Below, one piece after another: positions 49,795-58,350 of a stretch of 64,000 bases of DNA. Made by a program: the position numbers and the translations under genes. The DNA comes from an uncultured Prevotella sp. Lineage in GTDB: Bacteria > Bacteroidota > Bacteroidia > Bacteroidales > Bacteroidaceae. Each line of letters opens with the position of its first letter. The first letter of the stretch is position 1. The notes under the pieces are model-generated. The model was given only the letters and a program-made list of their open reading frames with translations. It did no database searches and was not told the origin of the DNA. The DNA is taken from contig CAMVOS010000007.1 in NCBI GenBank assembly GCA_947169185.1, positions 1 to 64,000 on the forward strand. The letters are read 5' to 3'.

Positions 49795-49965
49795 CTAGGA
49801 AAGCTGATTGGCTACACCACTATTCGAAGACTCTACTACGCTATACATCAGATCAGATTTTGCCTGCAAAACATCAAGCTTTGCTTGCAAAGAGTCAACC
49901 TTGCTTTGAAGGCTATCTGAATGTAATTCGAGGGCTTTCGCCCAAATAGAATCAGCGTGGTTCAT
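49795..49965 (-). CDS. Candidate 56-aa coiled-coil sORF, possibly a transposase-N-terminus relic
   Basis: Manual translation MNHADSIWAKALELHSDSLQSKVDSLQAKLDVLQAKSDLMYSVVESSNSGVANQLS. Confidence 0.3.
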   Translation of the reverse strand: MNHADSIWAKALELHSDSLQSKVDSLQAKLDVLQAKSDLMYSVVESSNSGVANQLS

Positions 49966-49979
49966 TCTTCTGTCTAGTT

Positions 49980-50168
49980 TTATACTCTATCTTCCAGCTT
50001 AGCCAGGAGTTGGTCAACGCTCTCCTTGAGAGATTGTTGACTGGCGGAGCAGTCATCGACCTGACGGGCCAGGCGGTCAACAGACCGCTGCAGCGCTGCG
50101 CGCATAGCGGCACTCTGCTGCACAGCAGCATCAGTATCCCGTCGCAATTGTCTTATCTCGTCGTCCAT
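49980..50168 (-). CDS. Candidate 62-aa coiled-coil ORF, possibly a transposase relic
   Basis: DDEIRQLRRDTDAAVQQSAAMRAALQRSVDRLARQVDDC heptad-like pattern. Confidence 0.3.
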   Translation of the reverse strand: MDDEIRQLRRDTDAAVQQSAAMRAALQRSVDRLARQVDDCSASQQSLKESVDQLLAKLEDRV

Positions 50169-50261
50169 ACTCTATTCTATCGGTATTCTATCTCTCTTCG
50201 AGGAGTATTCGACCCCTAACAAAATTGTCTTCCTTCCAAAAACGTCTTTTACGCTCTTAGG

Positions 50262-50368
50262 AGCGTGAACCCTCCGTGTTCCCTCCGTGTATGTACCGTG
50301 TACGTTCCGTCTTCCTATCGTCTCGCTACCCGAACGCTACCCTAACGCTACTGTCTCGCTATCGGCTT
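50262..50368. repeat. Degenerate tandem 9-11-mers
   Basis: CCTCCGTGTTCCCTCCGTGT... and TCTCGCTACCCGAACGCTACCCTAACGCTACTGTCTCGCTA. Confidence 0.6.
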
Positions 50369-50610
50369 GTTAAACACCCCGTTGAGGTTGTAGTCATAAT
50401 TACGCATTGCGTTTCCTCCTTCTCGCTCGACAGTGCTCATGCAAGCATGGCACTGTACTCACTCGTGCGTCGGTTCTGGCCCGTATGCGCCAGCAGGCAG
50501 TCGAAGTACGTGCGGCACTTGCCGATGACCGCCGCCAATCTTATAATCTCCGGCCGCGTCCCCACAATGATGAGGAGCTTGAGTTTGCCGTTGTTTGCGA
50601 AATTTGCCAT
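50367..50610 (-). pseudogene. 5' fragment of a second capG-like gene, interrupted by a palindromic insert
   Basis: Translates MANFANNGKLKLLIIVGTRPEIIRLAAVIGKCRTYFDCLLAHTGQN then runs into the insert and a stop; matches the N-terminus of 48186..49352. Confidence 0.85.
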
Positions 50611-50710
50611 ATTGTGTTTCGTTATTTGTTATCTTTTATTTATTGACCACGGATTGCTCGGATTGAACGGATTACCTTTTTTATATTGATGGCAATCTTG
50701 AGTAAGATTG

Positions 50711-50765
50711 CTTTGCTTAAGCAAAGGTTTTGTTTTTCTGAAGTGCTTCTGAAAGCTAGCTTTCA
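50711..50765. repeat. Two perfect 16-bp palindromes
   Basis: CTTTGCTTAAGCAAAG (50711-50726) and TGAAAGCTAGCTTTCA (50750-50765). Confidence 0.8.
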
Positions 50766-50837
50766 AGACACTTAAGCAAAATAAAACTTATCATCAATAT
50801 TGGGAAATCTGTGTGTATCCGTTAGATCTGTGTTCGA

Positions 50838-51209
50838 CTATATAACTATTCTGTCTTTTTCCAGTTCGTCGGAGCATCCGAAGTTGTAGAGTAAACCTAA
50901 CTTCATGCCCGTGGCATGTAGATAATTATAGACTTGAGACCGGTGAGTGTCATCCAAGGCGCTTACCGCCTTCAACTCGACAATTATCTTATCATAGCAG
51001 ACGAAATCTGCTTTGTAAGTTTGTTTTAACTCTACACCATCGTAAGTTATCTTCAGTTCTTTCTCTCGTTCATACGGGATGTTGCGTCTCTGGAATTCTA
51101 TTTCCAGTGCTTCCTGATAGACTGCTTCAAGGAAGCCGTGACCGAGCTTATTGTAAACATGGAACGCAGCTCCGTTGATTGCATAAGTAAGGTCACTGTA
51201 TAGCAACAT
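50838..51209 (-). CDS. GxxExxY family protein
   Basis: GAAFHVYNKLGHGFLEAVYQEALEIEFQRRNIPYEREKELKITYDG. Confidence 0.9.
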   Translation of the reverse strand: MLLYSDLTYAINGAAFHVYNKLGHGFLEAVYQEALEIEFQRRNIPYEREKELKITYDGVELKQTYKADFVCYDKIIVELKAVSALDDTHRSQVYNYLHATGMKLGLLYNFGCSDELEKDRIVI

Positions 51210-51295
51210 ATCCTTTATTCTTAGACCACGGATTGTCCTGATTCAACTGATTTTATCCGTATTATCCGTTAAATCCGTGTTCGTAATTTATTCCC

Positions 51296-51763
51296 TCACT
51301 TGGCTAGCACAATGCTATCTGCGGCATCGGCAAACTTGGAGAGGTCGGCTTCGTGGAGAGGATAGTACATGCTCACCACTTCCTTGATGCCCAGGCCTTT
51401 CTTGCGCATATAGGCAAAGCTGCGGCGGGTGAGCCACTGGTAGTAGGCCAGCACCCAGCCGGCCCAGTACTCGGGGCCTACGGTATAGGTGCCGTCATTG
51501 TCGTGCAGCACAGTGCCGCCCGTGGACTCCACCACACTGTCGGCCAGCTCGGCACCCGACATGCCCACCAGATAGCGGGGGTTGCCGCCAGCGAACTGTC
51601 GCGACACGTCGGAGGCAAGGAACTTCTCGTAGAACTCCTCGATGGGGTAGCCGTACTTGCGCACGCCACAATCGAGCATCACGGCAAGGTTGCGCATGGC
51701 TCCGGAGAGGTATGTCTTCTTATATGCCCTGGCCATTTTTCCAATTGTTTCTGATGATGTCAA
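51296..51763 (-). CDS. Hypothetical partner of the DUF3990-like ART
   Basis: 155 aa; overlaps 51720..52397 by 44 bp. Confidence 0.6.
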   Translation of the reverse strand: MTSSETIGKMARAYKKTYLSGAMRNLAVMLDCGVRKYGYPIEEFYEKFLASDVSRQFAGGNPRYLVGMSGAELADSVVESTGGTVLHDNDGTYTVGPEYWAGWVLAYYQWLTRRSFAYMRKKGLGIKEVVSMYYPLHEADLSKFADAADSIVLAK

Positions 51764-52397
51764 TCACGTATATCTCGTTCTCCGCCATGGGTTTAGCCGC
51801 AATCTGGCGGTACTTGCCGCGAGCCTCCTCGTCGCGCTGACGGTACTTGGCGAAGTACTCCTTGCGGGGAGCCTTGATAGCCTCCACGAAAGTGAGCGCA
51901 TCGAAAGCTTTCTTCGACTTCAGTACCACCTGCTCGCCTAACTTGCCCAGGCGCATGGCCTCGGATAGGTCGGAGAGCGAGAGCGTGCCGTTCACGAAGT
52001 CGCCCGCATAGGAGAAGTAGGAGTCGTTGGCACGGTAGCCAATGATGATGTCGTACTTCTTGTAATCGACCTTGAAGTTCTCCAGAATGTATGCCCTTGC
52101 CCGCTGCGGCAGACCCTCGGCCACGTTGAACTTGCGGTTCTCCAGCAGGATGGCCAGCCAGTTGAGAATGTTGTACTCGGGGGTGTTAAGATTCAAAACA
52201 CTGAGGCCGGTCATCTTCAGCTGATAGTGGTTGGCATACCCGTCAGTGTCCGACGAGCAGGCCCATTCCTTGGCCAACTCAGCATGCTCGGTGCAGTAGA
52301 AGCCCCGACCGTAGTCGTTGTAGAGTTTCCCCGCCCCAAACACAGGACTCTCTATCACCTTGGGAGAGCCGTGGTATATGTCAATCACATCAGACAT
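51720..52397 (-). CDS. DUF3990-like ADP-ribosyltransferase-fold protein
   Basis: IYHGSPKVIESPVFGAGKLYNDYGRGFYCTEHAELAKEWAC. Confidence 0.75.
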   Translation of the reverse strand: MSDVIDIYHGSPKVIESPVFGAGKLYNDYGRGFYCTEHAELAKEWACSSDTDGYANHYQLKMTGLSVLNLNTPEYNILNWLAILLENRKFNVAEGLPQRARAYILENFKVDYKKYDIIIGYRANDSYFSYAGDFVNGTLSLSDLSEAMRLGKLGEQVVLKSKKAFDALTFVEAIKAPRKEYFAKYRQRDEEARGKYRQIAAKPMAENEIYVIDIIRNNWKNGQGI

Positions 52398-52680
52398 AGT
52401 ACTGGTCGTTGTTATATTTCATTTTGGCAGTCGTAACTGCCGAATTACCGGCTATCTCACTTTTGGCAGACGCGTCTGCCAAATTGATTTCGTCAGTCGT
52501 AACTGACGAATTGCTGTCGAATACGCGCCATTCCTCGTAGAACGTGCGCATGTTACGCAGGTTACGGGCAGAGAAACCCTTGAGCCCGGGCAACTCGGCA
52601 CTGAGCTGGCGACTGATGGTCTCAGCCGTCTTGATCTGCTGCACCGCCTCGTTATACTGTGTACTCAGTTTCTCTTGCAT
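52390..52680 (-). CDS. Truncated DUF1016 N-terminal domain (YhcG-like fragment)
   Basis: ISRQLSAELPGLKGFSARNLRNMRTFYEEW; only 96 aa, no nuclease domain. Confidence 0.7.
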   Translation of the reverse strand: MQEKLSTQYNEAVQQIKTAETISRQLSAELPGLKGFSARNLRNMRTFYEEWRVFDSNSSVTTDEINLADASAKSEIAGNSAVTTAKMKYNNDQYYV

Positions 52681-52724
52681 CGCTTCTATTCTTTATCTTG
52701 TTAATCCGTCAGTCACGACTGACG
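52423..52724. repeat. Cluster of four related short hairpins
   Basis: GGCAGTcgtaACTGCC, TTTGGCAGACGCGTCTGCCAAA, TTCGTCAGTcgtaACTGACGAA, CGTCAGTCacGACTGACG. Confidence 0.85.
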
Positions 52725-52909
52725 TTTTATTCTTTCTATTTGTGGCACAAGTTGTGCAACAATTTGTTTCAATCTCGGTTGAGGGAATATTTAATCCCTC
52801 AGATATTCCCTCAAATGGGTTCGTTTATTTCCTTATTATATACTCGGCCACCATCGGCCTATGTTAGGTGCCACGGGGACAGGCCCCTGTCACGGTGAGG
52901 GCGGGAGTT

Positions 52910-53303
52910 TTATTCCGTCAGTTCTTGGGCCTCATGCATATTTTGCGCGTGACAGGCGTCAACGATCGTGACAGTATCGCCCTCTATCGTGTACGCAAAG
53001 TACCACTTGAGCTTTGCTCGAGTCTGCTCACGCTCGACAATGCACAAATACGATTTGGCATTGTTCTCGCTTAATCGCAGCCTTGTCAGTGTTCGCCATG
53101 TGGTAGCCCGCCCAACGTTTCAGAATAGGCGGACGTCGCAGAAGACCGTTTTCTATACGGTAGAATGCATCCACAGCATCATCGATATTCTGCAGCATCA
53201 GCTCCTCGGAATAGGTGTGTCTGTACTTCAGTGCCACGTGGTAATAGAACGAATATATTGCCTCATAGCACTGAGGGAGGACTAAGTACTGATACCTGCT
53301 CAT
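52910..53303 (-). pseudogene. RelE/ParE-like toxin, frameshifted
   Basis: ORF 53028..53303 ends early; the other frame continues ENNAKSYLCIVEREQTRAKLKWYFAYTIEGDTVTIVDACHAQNMHEAQELTE* to 52910. Confidence 0.65.
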
Positions 53304-53590
53304 GGCATAGAATAGACCTCGTGAACCATCCGGTGAAGTCGCTCGCGCATAGTTTCCACGTCTATAGCATGGCTGGCTGAAGCAGACAACTCTGCCTGCC
53401 TGCTGCTTTTCACGCGTTGCTCTATGGCATCATAAACCTCTTCTGTGGTCAGATTACTTTCATTACGCATCTGCTGGAGGCGAAGGTCTATAAGTTCCTG
53501 TGCCCAAAGGCGGATGGCTGCCGTGGAGTCTAACTCGGGACGCATGTCGCGAAGTGCAGCCTCATCAACGTTTATACTTACCATGCACAT
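53300..53590 (-). CDS. Cognate antitoxin-like protein
   Basis: 96 aa; ATGA overlap with the toxin. Confidence 0.6.
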   Translation of the reverse strand: MCMVSINVDEAALRDMRPELDSTAAIRLWAQELIDLRLQQMRNESNLTTEEVYDAIEQRVKSSRQAELSASASHAIDVETMRERLHRMVHEVYSMP

Positions 53591-53739
53591 AATTCAAACC
53601 TTTCTTTATTTGTTGACTACTAAATTACTTGTTTTTATCTCATTTGAGGGAATATTTTCCGTCGGGTGAGGGAATATTTTATCTTAACGAGGTCCGAACA
53701 GGACCTGTGCCATGCACGGACCTCGTGATGAGAGTTTAT

Positions 53740-54363
53740 TTACAGGGCATGATAGCCTCCGGTCTTCTTGCTGCCTCGGTGCTCAATGAGACCTCGCTCA
53801 ATCAGCACCTTGATGTGGCGCTCAATGGACTTCGAGGGTATCCCCGTCTCGGCTTCAATTCCAGGGACATTTATTCCCTCATTGACCTTGATGCAGTCGA
53901 GGACCTTAGTTTGTCCCGCAGAAAGGTCGGAAAGAGCAGAAATAATGTCTTTTTCCGAACACGAATCACTCGAATTACACGAATTTGAGTCCTCTGAGGG
54001 ATTATCTGAGGGAATATCCACTCGCTTTTTTTTATCCCTCATCGCGAAGTACCGTTTCCGGAATCGCTCCGACTCCGTGATCAGCCGGCCTTCAGCATAG
54101 TGCATAAAGCCTTTTGCCTTGTGCTCTGGATCATCCTCGATGAAAGGCAGCAGCCTTAACATCGCCCGATAAATCTTTTCCGCTTCCTCAATGCGCTTCT
54201 GCTCCAGCCGGAGTTTGAACACATCAGAAGCGACCCAGAACATGCACAGGGTCGTGAACCGCCCCTTATGCTCCCTATAGATCGGACGTATCGCCTCGTA
54301 CGCCTCCTCAATCTTGCCCTGCTTGCGCAAAGCAAATATATCCTTAACGTTCATAAACCGCAA
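53740..54363 (-). CDS. Winged-helix protein
   Basis: C-terminal INVPGIEAETGIPSKSIERHIKVLIERGLIEHRGSKKTGGY. Confidence 0.6.
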   Translation of the reverse strand: MRFMNVKDIFALRKQGKIEEAYEAIRPIYREHKGRFTTLCMFWVASDVFKLRLEQKRIEEAEKIYRAMLRLLPFIEDDPEHKAKGFMHYAEGRLITESERFRKRYFAMRDKKKRVDIPSDNPSEDSNSCNSSDSCSEKDIISALSDLSAGQTKVLDCIKVNEGINVPGIEAETGIPSKSIERHIKVLIERGLIEHRGSKKTGGYHAL

Positions 54364-54368
54364 GGATA

Positions 54369-55271
54369 TTAGAAGGCTATCGGATCTATATCGTCCAACC
54401 AGGTTGTATTAACCAGAAATGAACCAACTGTTGCACTTGCTGCCGTAGGATACATCGAACCCGTCAGCTTGGTCACGCGGTTGCGCTTGAACGGCACGTT
54501 GGCCACCACCGTACTGTAGATCGTATTGCCATCCGCATCCAGCGTCTCGATGGTGACATCCATGGTCTGCTCATCGGTCGCCAGGAACACATAGCCAACG
54601 GAACTGGATGTCTCTCCCACTCCGGCACTGTTGCCCACGGTACTGACCGAACCCGTATTCGAAGGAGCCAGACCCGTTGTTGGATCAAAACTCCTACTGC
54701 CGGCCGCAAACGTCATGCGCACCTTGCTCACATTAGCCGTTTTGCCATCGGTGGACTCCACAATCAGCTTCGTCACGATACGGTCGAGCGTTGCACTAAG
54801 CTCCACGGCATTAGCACTGGTGATACTCACCGGCTGAGTGGCTGCAAAGGTCTCACGCACATCGCCCGTAAAACCTGCCAGATTTGCATTGGTCAGCGTG
54901 AACTCATCGCCCTCGTAGAACGTGTAGCCCAGCACCACCATCGTGTAACTGCCCAACGGCAATGAGGTCGAAAACTCACCAAAGGTGGTGTAGGTGTCGG
55001 CATCATCGCGATTCTGGGTGTGCTTGTACACCTCCGTGCCATTGCTGGCATAGAATGCCAGTGTAAGAAACTTGATGCCGTTGTAACTACCAACAGCCGT
55101 CGCCCGCGTGGTGCCAGGGAAGTCCTCCTGGGAGACGACAAAACCGTCAACCCTTACAGTCACCGGTGCAGCGGCCTGCTCGCTAGAGAGATTAACACTT
55201 GAGTCCAAAGACTCGTTGGTGCAGCTGGCTGCCATCAGCGCCATTGCTGCGAAAATCATTTTGTAATTCAT
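54369..55271 (-). CDS. Fimbrillin-like lipoprotein (paralogue 1)
   Basis: Lipobox MALMAASC; FimA/Mfa-like beta-sandwich pattern; paralogous to 55498..56382. Confidence 0.65.
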   Translation of the reverse strand: MNYKMIFAAMALMAASCTNESLDSSVNLSSEQAAAPVTVRVDGFVVSQEDFPGTTRATAVGSYNGIKFLTLAFYASNGTEVYKHTQNRDDADTYTTFGEFSTSLPLGSYTMVVLGYTFYEGDEFTLTNANLAGFTGDVRETFAATQPVSITSANAVELSATLDRIVTKLIVESTDGKTANVSKVRMTFAAGSRSFDPTTGLAPSNTGSVSTVGNSAGVGETSSSVGYVFLATDEQTMDVTIETLDADGNTIYSTVVANVPFKRNRVTKLTGSMYPTAASATVGSFLVNTTWLDDIDPIAF

Positions 55272-55497
55272 AAAAGTTATAAAATAAAGTTGTGGTGTGC
55301 AATATGCAACACCGCACCAAAATTACAACTTTTTGTAATTACAGAAAATGATTCTTGTATTTTTTTACAAACAGCAGCGGGAGGGAGATATTATCCCGAC
55401 CGAGAACGGTCGGGCACGGTGGCTATTTATCTGCGGGGAAACCGCCGAGGGCGAGACCTGCTAGGAAACCGCTGGGCACATTAGAGGCGAACCGTTA

Positions 55498-56382
55498 TCA
55501 GAAATTGATGGTGTTACCCGGCAACCAGTCGGTATTCAGCTTGAAGGAGCCCGATGAGGTTGATGCTCCATACATTGCACCTGTCAGAGTCGTTATACGA
55601 TTGCGTTTGAGAGGTACATCCTTCACTGTCTTACTGAAAAGCACATTATCATTGGCATCGAGGGTTTCGATGGTGATATCCATGATCTGCTCATCGGTCG
55701 CCAAGAACACACCGCTAGATATGGTGGTAGCAGTGCCTACCGCCACACTGGTGGCCACAGTATTGGCAAAGCCGGTGTCATCGGTAGCAAGACCGGTAGA
55801 AGGATTGAAACTCCTGCTTCCACCGGAAAATGTTGTACGAATGGAGGTGACAGCAGCGCTACGACCGTCAGTAGAAATGACGCTCACTTTCGCCATGATG
55901 CGGTCGAGGGTGGCAGTAAGCTCTATTTCGTCAGTGTTGATAACCGACACAGCCTGGGTAGCCACAAACGTCTCGCGGACATAGTCATCAAATCCTGCTG
56001 CAGTAGGGCTAGTCAGCGTGACTGCATGACTGGTGGAACCTTGTCCATATCCTATCACCACCATGGTATAGCTGCCCATGGGGAGCGATGTAGTGAACTC
56101 GCCAAAGGTGGTATAGGTAGTGTTGTCGCTCTTAAACTGCGTATGCTTGTACATCTCGGTACCATCGTTCTTATAGAAAGCGAGAGTGATGGCCTTGGCA
56201 GTGGCGTAGGAACCAATGTCTGTGCTCCGTGTAGTGGGGAACTCCTCTTGCGTGATAGTGAAGTCGTTTACATGAACCGTCACCGGTACTAGCGTTTTAT
56301 TGCTTTCTGAACCGTTGTCATTGCTGCACCCTGCAAAGAGCAAGCACAACATAACGGTAGCTATTAAAATTTTATTAAACAT
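55498..56382 (-). CDS. Fimbrillin-like lipoprotein (paralogue 2)
   Basis: Lipobox LLFAGC; strong similarity to 54369..55271. Confidence 0.65.
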   Translation of the reverse strand: MFNKILIATVMLCLLFAGCSNDNGSESNKTLVPVTVHVNDFTITQEEFPTTRSTDIGSYATAKAITLAFYKNDGTEMYKHTQFKSDNTTYTTFGEFTTSLPMGSYTMVVIGYGQGSTSHAVTLTSPTAAGFDDYVRETFVATQAVSVINTDEIELTATLDRIMAKVSVISTDGRSAAVTSIRTTFSGGSRSFNPSTGLATDDTGFANTVATSVAVGTATTISSGVFLATDEQIMDITIETLDANDNVLFSKTVKDVPLKRNRITTLTGAMYGASTSSGSFKLNTDWLPGNTINF

Positions 56383-56450
56383 TATTTTAAGATATATTAA
56401 TCATTTATATACTGGAGAGTGTGAGCTTTTCCCACGATTTGAAAGCGGGG

Positions 56451-57626
56451 TTAACCGTAATACTCCTTATACCATTCGGCAAACTTTCTTAACCCTTCGC
56501 GGAGGGTTATTTTCGGGGTGAACCCGAAATCGCGAGCAAGGGCGGAGGAATCCGCATAAGTCACGGGCACGTCACCTGGTTGCATCGGGACGAGTTGCTT
56601 GTGGGCCTCGAAGTCATAGTCCTTGGGCAGGACACCGGCACGGACGAGCTCCTCCTGGAGAATGTTCACGAAGTCCAGCAGGTTCTCCGGCTGGCCGCCA
56701 CCGATGTTGTAAACGGCATACGGCGGAATGGGCAGGCCGTCTTCTCCGTTTTTACGTTCAGGCGCACCTTTCATTACACGTACGATACCCTCTACGATAT
56801 CATCGACATAGGTGAAGTCGCGTCGGCAGTTGCCGTAGTTATAGATCTGAATGGTCTTCCCGGCCAGCAACTTGTTGGTGAAACCGAAGTAGGCCATATC
56901 CGGACGGCCGGCAGGTCCGTACACCGTGAAGAAGCGCAGGCCCGTAGTAGGGATATTGTACAGCTTGCTGTAGCAGTGGGCAAAGAGTTCGTTGCTCTTC
57001 TTGGTAGCCGCATATAGCGAAACCGGATTGTCCACGCGGTCATCAGTCGAGAACGGCACCTTCTTGTTGCCGCCATAGACGCTGGAGCTGCTGGCATAGA
57101 CCAAGTGTTCAACAGGATTGTAACGGCAGGCCTCGAGGATATTGTAGAAGCCCATCATGTTAGACTGGATGTACGCATCCGGATTCTCGATGCTGTAACG
57201 GACTCCGGCCTGGGCAGCCAGATTCACCACAATATCGAAGTGGTTATCGGCAAAGAGCTTGTCGATGAGGGCCTTGTCTGCGATATCGCCCTTGATGAAG
57301 GACCAGGTGTTTCCCGGCCGCTGAAGCGGCGGGCACATGGACGAAGAGGAATCACCCGACGGAGAACCGTCTAGCACAGTGGCTAGTTGTTCGATTTCCT
57401 GGAGGCGGTATTCCTTGAGGGAGGGGTCGTAATAGGCATTCATATTGTCAATGCCCACGATGGTGGCACCAGTCAAGTCCTGGAACAGGCGCTTCACCAG
57501 GTTGCTGCCAATGAATCCGGCGGCACCGGTGACTAATATCGTTTTACCGTTTAAATCAATTCTTTCCATATTTCTTTTGTGCTTCGTAATAAGTATCAAG
57601 GCTTCCGATGTCAAATCGGCCGGCAC
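56451..57626 (-). CDS. NAD-dependent epimerase, UDP-glucuronate 4-epimerase-like (copy B)
   Basis: Near-identical to 23032..24090 apart from an insert; real start probably the internal Met of MERIDLNGKTI. Confidence 0.88.
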   Translation of the reverse strand: MPADLTSEALILITKHKRNMERIDLNGKTILVTGAAGFIGSNLVKRLFQDLTGATIVGIDNMNAYYDPSLKEYRLQEIEQLATVLDGSPSGDSSSSMCPPLQRPGNTWSFIKGDIADKALIDKLFADNHFDIVVNLAAQAGVRYSIENPDAYIQSNMMGFYNILEACRYNPVEHLVYASSSSVYGGNKKVPFSTDDRVDNPVSLYAATKKSNELFAHCYSKLYNIPTTGLRFFTVYGPAGRPDMAYFGFTNKLLAGKTIQIYNYGNCRRDFTYVDDIVEGIVRVMKGAPERKNGEDGLPIPPYAVYNIGGGQPENLLDFVNILQEELVRAGVLPKDYDFEAHKQLVPMQPGDVPVTYADSSALARDFGFTPKITLREGLRKFAEWYKEYYG

Positions 57627-58350
57627 TCATGGGCCAGGCGTGCATGGTGGTGTGCTCTACCATATAGTGCGCCAGATTGCCCGGGGCGTCCTTGCCGCAG
57701 CCGTTCTCTACAGAGTGACGGACGAGGTCGAGATCTTCGCGCGTATATATATAGAAAGGTGGCACGGCCCAGTGCGACTTAGGCACCTGCGGTTTCTCCT
57801 CCATACCCAAAACACGGTTGTTGGCATCGAGCTCGACCACACCTGTGCGCTGGAGCTTCTCGATAGAGGACTGCTCATGGCACATGATGCAGCTGGTGCC
57901 TTTCTCTTTTGCAAAGTCCACAAATTCTTGGAACGAGAAGAACAACAGATTATCTGCAGCAACGACCAACAAATCATCATTGATAATTGACAATTGAGAA
58001 TTGAGAATTGACAATTGCTTTCCATCAGCAAGAGGAACACCCCCCCCATTGATAGCGAGAATAAGGTCGCACACAGCACCCAGGCGGGTGTCGTTGGTCT
58101 CAGTTCCGTCATCTACGATAGTGATAGGTTTCAGCCATCGACATTCTTTCTGTTTCCACTCCTCAAAAATGTGGGCGAACTTATGGTTTGTGATGATAAT
58201 GTGCTCGTCGATCTCAGGAATCTGGTCGATATCATCGAGCATACGTCCGAGAATCGAGCGTTCACCTATCTTCAACAACGGCTTCGGGAAGTTCTTGGTC
58301 AACTCTCCCAGCCTCGTTGCATATCCTGCGGCAATAACTATATTTTTCAT
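57556..58350 (-). CDS. Sugar nucleotidyltransferase (copy B)
   Basis: Near-identical to 24071..24814 plus an insert. Confidence 0.87.
   Translation of the reverse strand: MKNIVIAAGYATRLGELTKNFPKPLLKIGERSILGRMLDDIDQIPEIDEHIIITNHKFAHIFEEWKQKECRWLKPITIVDDGTETNDTRLGAVCDLILAINGGGVPLADGKQLSILNSQLSIINDDLLVVAADNLLFFSFQEFVDFAKEKGTSCIMCHEQSSIEKLQRTGVVELDANNRVLGMEEKPQVPKSHWAVPPFYIYTREDLDLVRHSVENGCGKDAPGNLAHYMVEHTTMHAWPMSAGRFDIGSLDTYYEAQKKYGKN

Noticed and set aside
49683-49949. 88-aa plus-strand ORF after the promoter
   Set aside because: No recognisable family and antisense to a coiled-coil ORF; kept only as possible transcript, not as CDS.
50262-50368. Possible CRISPR-like repeats
   Set aside because: Degenerate 9-11-mers with no unique spacers of constant length and no cas genes in the window.
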